From positions 1 to 64,000 of the forward strand of contig NZ_BMUY01000007.1 in NCBI RefSeq assembly GCF_014650435.1: a stretch of DNA of 64,000 nucleotides. The letters run 5' to 3'. Position 1 is the stretch's first letter; each line of letters starts with the position of its first letter. Of this stretch, positions 16,843 through 23,992 are shown one piece after another. This DNA comes from Streptomyces tendae (GTDB taxonomy: Bacteria; Actinomycetota; Actinomycetes; Streptomycetales; Streptomycetaceae). The translations under genes and the position numbers were made by a program. A model generated the notes under the pieces. The model did not search any database. It was not told the origin of the DNA and worked only from the letters and a program-made list of their open reading frames with translations.

Positions 16843-17831
16843 GCGCCCTCACCCTCGACGAACCACCCGTCCCCACGGCCGCCCCGTCGCGTCGGCCGGA
16901 CCGGACGGGACTGCTCCTCGGGGTGGCCAAGCGCCTGGCCACCGCAGTGTTCGTACTGCTGTGCACGGCGACCGTCGCCTTCTTCCTCGTCCGCCTGTCC
17001 GGCGACCCGGTGAAGATCCTGCTGCCGCCGGACGCCACCGCCGAACAGGAACAGGTGCTGCGCCACTCACTGGGCCTGGACCAGTCCCTGTTCGCCCAGT
17101 ACCTCGACTACCTCCGGGGACTGCTGCACCTCGACTTCGGCGACTCCCTCGTCTACGGCCAGCCCGTGAGCGAGATCCTCGCCGACCGGCTGCCGGCCAC
17201 GCTCGAACTGGCCGCCGCCGCCCTCGCGGTGACCCTCGTCATCGCGATCCCGGCCGGCATCGTCGCCGCCATGCGCCGGGGCCGGGGCACCGACAACACC
17301 GTGATGACCGGCGTCCTGCTCGGCCAGTCCACCCCGCCGTTCTGGGTCGGCATCCTGCTCATCCTCGTCTTCGCCGTCTGGCTGCGCGCCCTGCCAGCCT
17401 CCGGCTACGGCACCCTCGCCAACCTGGTCCTGCCCGCCGTCACCCTCGCGGTGTACTCCGTCGCCGTCGTCGCCCGCCTGCTGCGTTCCTCGCTGATCGA
17501 CGTCCTGTCCTCCGACCACATCCGCAGCGCCCGCGCCAAGGGATTCGGGCCGCTGCAGGTGGTGCTCAGGCACGGACTGCGCAACGCCTCGCTGCCGGTG
17601 GTGACCGTCGTCGGCCTGGAGGTCGGCAACCTGCTCGGCGGTGCCATCCTCACCGAACGGGTCTTCTCCTGGCCCGGGGTGGGCCAGCTGACCGTCGAGG
17701 CGATCTCCAACCGCGACTTCCCGCTCGTCCAGGCCACCGTCCTGTTCTTCGCCGCCACCTTCGTCGTGGTGAACCTGCTCGTCGACCTCTCCTACAGCTT
17801 CCTCGACCCGAGGGTGAGGACGTCCCGATGA
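16839..17831 (+). CDS. Peptide-type ABC importer permease (DppB-like)
   Basis: The 330-aa membrane protein has six predicted helices and the DppB signature near the C-terminus (RSARAKGFGPLQVVLRHGLR, the ATPase-docking loop). The ATG at 16839 overlaps the binding-protein stop (ATGA), giving translational coupling. It forms the channel with the next gene product. The sequence IPAGIVAAMRRGRGTDN and the ending SYSFLDPRVRTSR are typical of this subfamily. Confidence 0.9.
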   Translation: MSALTLDEPPVPTAAPSRRPDRTGLLLGVAKRLATAVFVLLCTATVAFFLVRLSGDPVKILLPPDATAEQEQVLRHSLGLDQSLFAQYLDYLRGLLHLDFGDSLVYGQPVSEILADRLPATLELAAAALAVTLVIAIPAGIVAAMRRGRGTDNTVMTGVLLGQSTPPFWVGILLILVFAVWLRALPASGYGTLANLVLPAVTLAVYSVAVVARLLRSSLIDVLSSDHIRSARAKGFGPLQVVLRHGLRNASLPVVTVVGLEVGNLLGGAILTERVFSWPGVGQLTVEAISNRDFPLVQATVLFFAATFVVVNLLVDLSYSFLDPRVRTSR

Positions 17832-18742
17832 CCGTCATGTCACCGGCCGCGACCGACGCGGGCCCGCAGCCCAAGCCGTCCGGCGGCTCCGGCTCCGTCG
17901 TCCTGCGCGGCCTGCTGCGCAACAAGCTCGCCGCAGTGGCCCTCGCCGTGCTCGTACTGCTGCTGGTCGCCGCGGTGTTCGCGCCCCTGCTCGCTCCCTA
18001 CGACCCCAACACCCAGAACCTCCTGCTGCGACTGCGGCCGCCCGCCTGGCAGGACGGCGGCAGCGGCGCCCACCTCCTCGGCACTGACCAGCTCGGCCGC
18101 GACATGCTCTCGCGCGTCGTCTACGGCACCCGGGTCTCCCTGCTCGTCGGCGCCGGCGCCGCGCTGCTGGCCGGCGTCATCGGCACCGTCGTGGGCCTCG
18201 CCTCCGGATACTTCGGCGGCTGGGCCGACCGCACCCTCATGCGGCTCGCCGACGTCCAACTCGCCTTCCCCTCGCTGCTGCTGGCCCTCGCCGTCGTCGG
18301 CTTCCTCGGCTCCGGCCTGTGGGTCGTGATCGTGGTGCTCGGCTTCACCGGCTGGGTCTCCTACGCCCGCGTCGTGCGCTCCGAGGTGATGTCGCTGCGC
18401 ACCCGGGACTTCGTCACCGAAGCCCGCGCGATCGGCGTCACCGACGTCACCATCATGCGCCGCCACCTGCTGCCCAACGTGATGGCGCCGCTGGCCACCA
18501 TCGGCACCCTGCACGTGGCCGCCGCCATCGTCGCCGAGGCATCCCTCAGCTACCTCGGCCTGGGCGTCCCCAAGGAGACGGTCACCTGGGGCGGCATGCT
18601 CTCCGACGGCCAGCTCTACCTGGGAACCTCCTGGTGGGTCGCCGTCTTCCCCGGCATCGCGCTGATGCTGACCTCCCTCGCCATCAACATCACCGGCGAC
18701 GCCCTGCGGGACGTCGCGGACCCGAAGGCATACCGCCGATGA
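17828..18742 (+). CDS. Peptide-type ABC importer permease (DppC-like)
   Basis: This 304-aa membrane protein has the DppC pattern: a hydrophilic N-terminus, a first helix AVALAVLVLLLVAAVFAP, then LLGTDQLGRDMLSRVVYG and the docking loop EARAIGVTDVTIMRRHLLPN. It starts with ATG at 17828, overlapping the previous stop by 4 bp, and its own stop overlaps the next start. It pairs with the DppB-like permease. Confidence 0.9.
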   Translation: MTVMSPAATDAGPQPKPSGGSGSVVLRGLLRNKLAAVALAVLVLLLVAAVFAPLLAPYDPNTQNLLLRLRPPAWQDGGSGAHLLGTDQLGRDMLSRVVYGTRVSLLVGAGAALLAGVIGTVVGLASGYFGGWADRTLMRLADVQLAFPSLLLALAVVGFLGSGLWVVIVVLGFTGWVSYARVVRSEVMSLRTRDFVTEARAIGVTDVTIMRRHLLPNVMAPLATIGTLHVAAAIVAEASLSYLGLGVPKETVTWGGMLSDGQLYLGTSWWVAVFPGIALMLTSLAINITGDALRDVADPKAYRR

Positions 18743-19605
18743 GCAACGACCGACCGACCACCGGCCCCGACCGACCGACGGCCGACACGCCTCCGCGGCC
18801 CGCCGACCGGCAACCGCTCCTCGAGATCGACGGCCTCAGCGTCGACTTCCGCCTGGCGGACTCCGTCGTCCACGCCGTCCAGGACGTCTCCCTCCACGTC
18901 CGGGCCGGCGAGACCCTCGCCGTGGTGGGGGAGTCCGGCAGCGGCAAGAGCGCCACCGCGCTGTCCGTGCTCCGCCTCAACCCGAGCCCGCCGTGCGTCT
19001 ACGCGAGCGGCGAGATCCGCTTCGACGGACGCGACCTGCTGCGCCTGTCCGAGAAGGAACTCGGCCGGGTCCGGGGCCGCGACATCGCCATGGTCTTCCA
19101 GGACCCGATGACCTGCCTCGACCCGCTCCAGCGCGTCGGCGCCCAGGTGGCCGAGGTGCTCAGGCACCACACCGGCATGTCCCGCGCCGAGGCCAAGGAG
19201 GCCGCGCTGGCGGCCCTCGACGAGGTCGGCATCCCCGACCCGGCCCTGCGCTACCGCCAGTACCCGCACGAACTCTCCGGCGGCCTGCGCCAGCGCGTGA
19301 TGATCGCGACGGCCCTGGTGGCCCGGCCCCGCGTCCTCATCGCCGACGAGCCGACCACCGCCCTGGACGTCACCGTGCAGCGCCAGATCCTCGACCTGCT
19401 GGTCACCCTCCAGCACAAGCACGACATGGCCGTCGTGCTGATCACCCACGACCTCGCGGTCGTCGCGGAGACCGCCGACCGCGTCGTGGTCATGAACAAG
19501 GGCAAGGTCGTCGAGACCGGCGACGTCCTCGACGTGTTCGACCGCCCGGCCGACCCCTACACCCGCAAGCTGCTGGCGGCCACCCCGCGACTGGAGGCGG
19601 CATGA
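18739..19605 (+). CDS. Peptide-type ABC importer ATPase (DppD-like)
   Basis: The 288-aa product is a nucleotide-binding subunit: Walker A GESGSGKS, signature LSGGLRQR, Walker B VLIADEPTTALD and the switch histidine in ITHDLAVV. The C-terminal PADPYTRKLLAATP belongs to the oligopeptide/dipeptide C-terminal extension. ATG at 18739 overlaps the preceding stop. It energises import together with the DppF-like ATPase. A Pro/Asp/Arg-rich N-terminus of about 25 residues precedes the domain. Confidence 0.9.
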   Translation: MSNDRPTTGPDRPTADTPPRPADRQPLLEIDGLSVDFRLADSVVHAVQDVSLHVRAGETLAVVGESGSGKSATALSVLRLNPSPPCVYASGEIRFDGRDLLRLSEKELGRVRGRDIAMVFQDPMTCLDPLQRVGAQVAEVLRHHTGMSRAEAKEAALAALDEVGIPDPALRYRQYPHELSGGLRQRVMIATALVARPRVLIADEPTTALDVTVQRQILDLLVTLQHKHDMAVVLITHDLAVVAETADRVVVMNKGKVVETGDVLDVFDRPADPYTRKLLAATPRLEAA

Positions 19606-20555
19606 GCACCGACGCGACCGACACCACCCCCGCCACCACGCCCACGCCCACGCACGCCGGGCCCCTCCTCGAACTGGACGGCCTGCGCAAGGAGTTCGGC
19701 GGGCGGCGCCCGAACGTCGCCGTCGACGACGTGTCGCTCGACGTCCACGAGGGCGAGACCCTGGCCCTGGTCGGCGAGTCCGGCTGTGGCAAGACCACCC
19801 TCACCCGGCTGCTCCTCGGACTCCTCGAACCCACCGCCGGCAGCGTGCGCTTCGACGGACGTGACCTCGCCGCCCTCACCGCGTCCGAACTGCGCGGCGT
19901 ACGACGGCAGATGCAGGTAGTCCTCCAGGACCCCTACTCCAGCATGAACCCGCGCATGCGCATCACCGACATCGTCGCCGAACCCCTGGTCACCCACGAC
20001 CCCGAGGCCCGCGGACGGCGCGCACGAGCCCGCAACCGGGAACGGGTCGGGGAACTCCTCGAAGCGGTCGGCCTGGACGCCGGCATCCAGGACCGCTACC
20101 CGCACGAGTTCTCCGGCGGCCAGCGCCAGCGCGTCTCCATCGCCCGGGCCCTGGCGCTCCACCCCCGGCTGCTGGTGCTCGACGAGCCGACCAGCGCCCT
20201 GGACGTCTCCGTGCAGGCGACCGTCCTCGACCTCCTGGCGGACCTGCAACGGCGGCTGGGCCTCACCTACGTCTTCGTCTCGCACAACCTCGCCGTGGTG
20301 GCGCAGGTGGCCGACCGGGTCGCCGTGATGAGCCGCGGGAGGCTGGTCGAGGTCGGTGAGGCGGCGTCGGTCCTGCGCACCCCACGGCACCCCTACACCC
20401 GACAGCTGCTCGACGCCGTACCGGTCCTCGACCCGCGCCGGGGCCGCCGGGCCGCGGCACGCACGTCCGCCCAGACGGACGCCCCGACGGACGCCCCGGC
20501 GGGCGAAGCGGCGGGCGAACCGACGGCCGAACCCACGGACGAAGCGGGCCGATGA
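19602..20555 (+). CDS. Peptide-type ABC importer ATPase (DppF-like)
   Basis: This 317-aa second ATPase has Walker A GESGCGKT, signature FSGGQRQR, Walker B LLVLDEPTSALD and VSHNLAVV. A Thr/Pro-rich N-terminal tail and an Ala/Thr/Glu-rich low-complexity C-terminal tail of about 35 residues (repeats of ptda/apag type) flank the domain. ATG overlaps the previous stop. It is the last gene of the importer operon and ends 11 bp from the convergent ROK gene. Confidence 0.9.
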   Translation: MSTDATDTTPATTPTPTHAGPLLELDGLRKEFGGRRPNVAVDDVSLDVHEGETLALVGESGCGKTTLTRLLLGLLEPTAGSVRFDGRDLAALTASELRGVRRQMQVVLQDPYSSMNPRMRITDIVAEPLVTHDPEARGRRARARNRERVGELLEAVGLDAGIQDRYPHEFSGGQRQRVSIARALALHPRLLVLDEPTSALDVSVQATVLDLLADLQRRLGLTYVFVSHNLAVVAQVADRVAVMSRGRLVEVGEAASVLRTPRHPYTRQLLDAVPVLDPRRGRRAAARTSAQTDAPTDAPAGEAAGEPTAEPTDEAGR

Positions 20556-20566
20556 ACCGCCCCACG

Positions 20567-21526
20567 CTAGAGGTGCGACAGCACCAGACCCGCCCCGCCG
20601 AGCAGCGCCACGTCGTCGACCGCGGCGGCGCCGACCAGCACCCGTGGCTGCTCGGCCCCCGCGAAGGCGACCGCGTCCCGCAGCCGCTCCTCCACCACGG
20701 TGCGGAAGCGCTCACCGCCGTCACGCGCCTCACCGTGCAGGATGAACAGGCCCGGGGCGAAGAGCTGCTGCACGTTCACCAGCCCCAGGGCGAGGTTGTG
20801 CGCGTACTCCTCCACCACCCGCCCGGCGAGCGCGTCCCCACTGCCGACCAGCTCGGCCAGCGACACCGCAGCCCCGAGCCCCGCGGCACGCGCCCGGGAC
20901 CGCAGCCAGCCGGTCGTGGCCAGGGTCTTCCAGCAGCCCCGGTTCCCGCACGTGCAGCGCTCGCCGCTGGCCGACACGGTCATGTGCGCGCCGCTGCGGC
21001 CGCCGGGCGGCGCCATCACCTCACCGTCGTAGAGGACACCCACTCCGAGCACCTCGCCGGTCGAGACCGAGGCGAAGGTGCGCCGCCCGCGGCCCGCGCC
21101 GAACCAGCGGTCGCCCAGCACCTGCAGCCGCGCCCGGTGCTCCAGGTGCACCCCGGCCCCGGTGAGGGCGCCCAGCCGCTCCGTCACCGGGTAGCCGTGC
21201 AGCGCCGGTACGTCGTTGACCTCGAGGATCAGTCCGGTGAGGGGGTCCACGAGGCCCGCGGCGGCCACCCCGATCCCCTGGACCTCCCCGTCGGCGAAGA
21301 CCCCGGCCACCCCGGCCAGCGCCGCGTCGATGTCCGCGGGGGTCGCGGTGGCCGCGTCGTACGAGGACTCGGTGCGGTCGAGCACCTGCCCGGCCATGGA
21401 CAGCACGGCCGCCCTGACCCGGCCGGGGACCAGCTCGACGGCCCCCAGCCGCCGCGGTGCCGCGGGAGCGAGCGGTTGCTCCGCGGCATCCGGGACCAGT
21501 CGCAACGGAGAACTTTTGTGGACCAT
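20567..21526 (-). CDS. ROK-family protein without kinase residues and without HTH
   Basis: This 319-aa protein has the ROK fold, including the zinc motif CTCGNRGC with an upstream His (AHMTV) and the GDRWFGAGRG segment. Two features of working ROK sugar kinases are lost: the N-terminal DxGGT phosphate loop reads AVELVPG, and the catalytic NDANAA segment reads LEHRARL. The N-terminus is too short for the winged helix of NagC-type repressors. It is therefore probably a ligand-binding or regulatory protein. It lies between the importer operon and the divergent creatininase operon, with starts only 41 bp apart. The start has no strong ribosome binding site. Confidence 0.75.
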   Translation of the reverse strand: MVHKSSPLRLVPDAAEQPLAPAAPRRLGAVELVPGRVRAAVLSMAGQVLDRTESSYDAATATPADIDAALAGVAGVFADGEVQGIGVAAAGLVDPLTGLILEVNDVPALHGYPVTERLGALTGAGVHLEHRARLQVLGDRWFGAGRGRRTFASVSTGEVLGVGVLYDGEVMAPPGGRSGAHMTVSASGERCTCGNRGCWKTLATTGWLRSRARAAGLGAAVSLAELVGSGDALAGRVVEEYAHNLALGLVNVQQLFAPGLFILHGEARDGGERFRTVVEERLRDAVAFAGAEQPRVLVGAAAVDDVALLGGAGLVLSHL

Positions 21527-21567
21527 GCGCCGACTCTGCCACGGCCCCGTTTCGGAGAGGTAGCACC

Positions 21568-22344
21568 GTGAGCCAATCGAGACTGACCGAACTCACCTGG
21601 CGGGAGGTCCGCCGGGCCGGCGAGCAGGGCATCGCAGTGCTGCCCATCGGCTCGCAGGAGCAGCACGCCGGGCACCTGCCGATGGGCACCGACACGCTCC
21701 TGGTGGAGGAGGTCCTGGACCGGGCGCTGGCCGTGCTCGGCCAAGAGCCCTCCGCACCCGAGGTCGTGCGGCTGCCCGCCCTGCCTTTCGGACACAGCCC
21801 GCACCACCTGTTCGCGGCGGCCGTCTCCCTCTCCGCCGCGACCCTGGGCGCCGTACTCGACGACGTCCTCGACTCGCTCGTGACCAGCGGGTACCGCCGC
21901 GTCATGGTCGTCAACGGGCACGGCGGCAACGACGAGATCATGCGGCTCGCCGTGAAGCGGTTCGCGCTGCGTGCCCGGGTCACGGTCGCCGCCTGCTCCT
22001 ACTGGACAGTCACGGCCGACGAGGACGAGGACGAGGGCGAGGCCGGACGGCCGGACGTCACCCCGGGACACGCCGGATGGTTCGAGACGTCCCTCATGCT
22101 GGCGGCCCGTCCCGAGCTGGTGCGCACCCCCGTGCCCGCCCGCACCCCCGTCGAACCGCCCCCGCTGTTCGACCACCCGCCCCACCCCGGCCTGACCGTC
22201 GAACGCCACGGCGAGTGGGAGCGGGTCGACGGCTCCACCGACGACGCCTCCGGTGCCGACGCCGACCGGGGCGGCCGGCTCCTGGACGACCGGGTGCGAG
22301 GACTGGCCCGCGCCATCCGGGCCTTCGACGCGGCGAGCCGGTGA
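21568..22344 (+). CDS. Creatininase-family amidohydrolase
   Basis: The 258-aa protein carries the metal-binding signatures of the creatininase family: PIGSQEQHAGHLPMGTDT (Glu, His and Asp ligands) and VNGHGGN. Family members hydrolyse cyclic or linear amides such as creatinine, or intermediates in riboflavin/F420 and mycofactocin pathways. The mycofactocin partner genes are not seen. GTG at 21568 has GGAGAGG upstream. An acidic insertion (DEDEDEGEA, near residue 155) is unusual. It begins an operon with the enolase-superfamily gene and RidA gene, adjacent to the peptide-type importer; amide opening of an imported substrate is a reasonable inference. Confidence 0.8.
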   Translation: MSQSRLTELTWREVRRAGEQGIAVLPIGSQEQHAGHLPMGTDTLLVEEVLDRALAVLGQEPSAPEVVRLPALPFGHSPHHLFAAAVSLSAATLGAVLDDVLDSLVTSGYRRVMVVNGHGGNDEIMRLAVKRFALRARVTVAACSYWTVTADEDEDEGEAGRPDVTPGHAGWFETSLMLAARPELVRTPVPARTPVEPPPLFDHPPHPGLTVERHGEWERVDGSTDDASGADADRGGRLLDDRVRGLARAIRAFDAASR

Positions 22345-22367
22345 CCCCCCTGATGCGAGGAGAAGAA

Positions 22368-23495
22368 ATGAAGATCACCGACGTCGACGTGTGGGTCGTC
22401 AACCTCCCACTCGTCAATCCCTTCACCAGTTCCTTCGAGACCAAGACCGGGGAGACCCGCACCGTCGTCCGGGTGCGCACCGACTTGGGCGTCGAGGGCT
22501 GGGGCGAGACGATGTGGGGAGCGCCGGTCGCCGCGATCGTGCGCCAGATGGTGCCGGACCTGATCGGGACCAGCCCGTTCGCGCTGGAGGGCTTCCACCG
22601 CAAGCAGCACATGGTGCCCTTCTTCTACGGCTACCTCGGCTACGCGGCGATCGCCGCCGTCGACGTCGCCTGCTGGGACGCGATGGGCAAGGCCACCGGC
22701 CAGTCCGTCACCGACCTGCTGGGCGGCGCCGTCCGCGACGAGGTCCCGATCACCGCGCTGATCACCCGCGCCGACGCGCCGGGAGCGACGCCGGCCGACC
22801 TGCCGAAGGCCATGGCCGAGCACGCGGTGTGGGTCGTCGAGGAGGGTGGCTTCGACGCCGTCAAGCTCAAGGGCACCAAGGACTGCGCGGGCGACGTCGC
22901 CATCCTGCGCGCGGTCCGCGAGGCGCTGCCCGGCGTGAACCTGCGCGTCGACCCGAACGCGGCCTGGTCCGTCCCCGACTCGGTCCGGGCCGGCATCGCC
23001 CTGGAGGAACTCGACCTGGAGTACCTGGAGGACCCCTGCGTCGGCATCGAGGGCATGGCCCAGGTGAAGGCGAAGGTCCGCATCCCGCTGTGCACCAACA
23101 TGTGCGTCGTGCGCTTCGAGGACTTCGCCCCAGCCATGCGGCTGAACGCGGTCGACGTCATCCACGGCGACGTCTACAAGTGGGGCGGCATCGCCGCGAC
23201 CAAGGCGCTCGCCGCGCACTGCGAGACCTTCGGCCTGGGCATGAACCTGCACAGCGGCGGCGAACTCGGCATCGCCACGGCCGCGCACCTCGCCGTCGTG
23301 TCGAGCACCCCCGTCCTCTCCCGGGCCATCGACAGCATGTACTACCTGCACGCGGACGACATCATCGAGCCGCTGCACCTGGAGAGCGGCCGGCTGCGGG
23401 TGCCGTCGGGACCGGGCCTGGGCGTGAGCGTGGACGAGGACAAGCTCCGCCACTACGCGGGCGTCAACGAGCGGGACGGTGACCTGACCGGATGA
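22368..23495 (+). CDS. Enolase-superfamily sugar-acid dehydratase (glucarate dehydratase-like)
   Basis: The protein has 375 aa from the ATG at 22368, after GAGGAGAAGAA. Active-site features fit the glucarate dehydratase subgroup: KLKG (Lys166/Lys168), DPNAAW (Asp195), EDPC (Glu221/Asp222), CTNM and NLHSGG with His295. The enzyme would abstract an alpha proton next to a carboxylate and expel water. True glucarate dehydratases are larger (about 440 aa), so substrate is not assigned; a mandelate-racemase or dipeptide-epimerase role is less likely from these motifs. The stop overlaps the RidA start by 4 bp. Confidence 0.78.
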   Translation: MKITDVDVWVVNLPLVNPFTSSFETKTGETRTVVRVRTDLGVEGWGETMWGAPVAAIVRQMVPDLIGTSPFALEGFHRKQHMVPFFYGYLGYAAIAAVDVACWDAMGKATGQSVTDLLGGAVRDEVPITALITRADAPGATPADLPKAMAEHAVWVVEEGGFDAVKLKGTKDCAGDVAILRAVREALPGVNLRVDPNAAWSVPDSVRAGIALEELDLEYLEDPCVGIEGMAQVKAKVRIPLCTNMCVVRFEDFAPAMRLNAVDVIHGDVYKWGGIAATKALAAHCETFGLGMNLHSGGELGIATAAHLAVVSSTPVLSRAIDSMYYLHADDIIEPLHLESGRLRVPSGPGLGVSVDEDKLRHYAGVNERDGDLTG

Positions 23496-23899
23496 GCGAG
23501 CCGACCGGCAAGCAGGCCGTGCGCACGTCCGGGGCTCCCCGTCCCGCGGGCGCCTACTCCCAGGGGGTGGTGGCCGGCGGGCTCCTGTTCACGGCCGGAT
23601 TCGGGCCCCAGGACCCCGTCACCGGCGCCGTGCCGGAGGGCGTCGCGGCGCAGACGGCGCAGGTGCTGCGCAACGTCGACGCGGTCCTCGCCGCGCGGGG
23701 CCTGACCCTGCGGGACGTCGTGAAGGTCACGGCACACCTGCAACACCTCAAGCGGGACTTCGCCGCGTACGACGAGGCGTACCGCGCCTTCTTCGAGGAA
23801 CCCTGCCCGGTGCGCACCACGGTCGGGTCGGACCTGATGGACATCCTCGTCGAGATCGACGTGGTGGCCCTCCTGCCCGGCCCGGACCCGGCCGGGTGA
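23492..23899 (+). CDS. RidA (YjgF/YER057c/UK114) family deaminase
   Basis: The 135-aa product has the RidA landmarks: GAYSQGVVAGGLLFTAGFGP, AQTAQVLRNVDAVL, and CPVRTTVGS containing the arginine that binds the substrate carboxylate. Such proteins speed hydrolysis of reactive enamine/imine intermediates made by PLP enzymes or dehydratases. ATGA overlap with the dehydratase-like gene suggests that its imine or enamine substrate comes from this pathway. A 16-bp-stem hairpin follows the stop. Confidence 0.88.
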   Translation: MSEPTGKQAVRTSGAPRPAGAYSQGVVAGGLLFTAGFGPQDPVTGAVPEGVAAQTAQVLRNVDAVLAARGLTLRDVVKVTAHLQHLKRDFAAYDEAYRAFFEEPCPVRTTVGSDLMDILVEIDVVALLPGPDPAG

Positions 23900-23905
23900 C
23901 CCTTT

Positions 23906-23942
23906 CCGGGCTCGTCGGCCCCGCCCGGGCCGGCGAGCCCGG
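23906..23942 (+). terminator. Strong hairpin after the creatininase-dehydratase-RidA operon
   Basis: CCGGGCTCG (23906-23914) pairs with CGAGCCCGG (23934-23942), then a T-G pair, then CGGCCC with GGGCCG, leaving a 5-nt loop: a 16-bp stem. It starts 7 nt after the RidA stop. There is no U-run, but the stability and position make it a likely terminator. Confidence 0.75.
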
Positions 23943-23992
23943 CAGTCGTACGCTGATCAGCACCGATCGAGACCGTGTGGGAGTCGAACGTC

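Noticed and set aside
21568..22344. Mycofactocin system creatininase (MftE)
   Set aside because: No mftA/B/C/D-like genes are nearby; the context is an ABC importer and a dehydratase-like enzyme.
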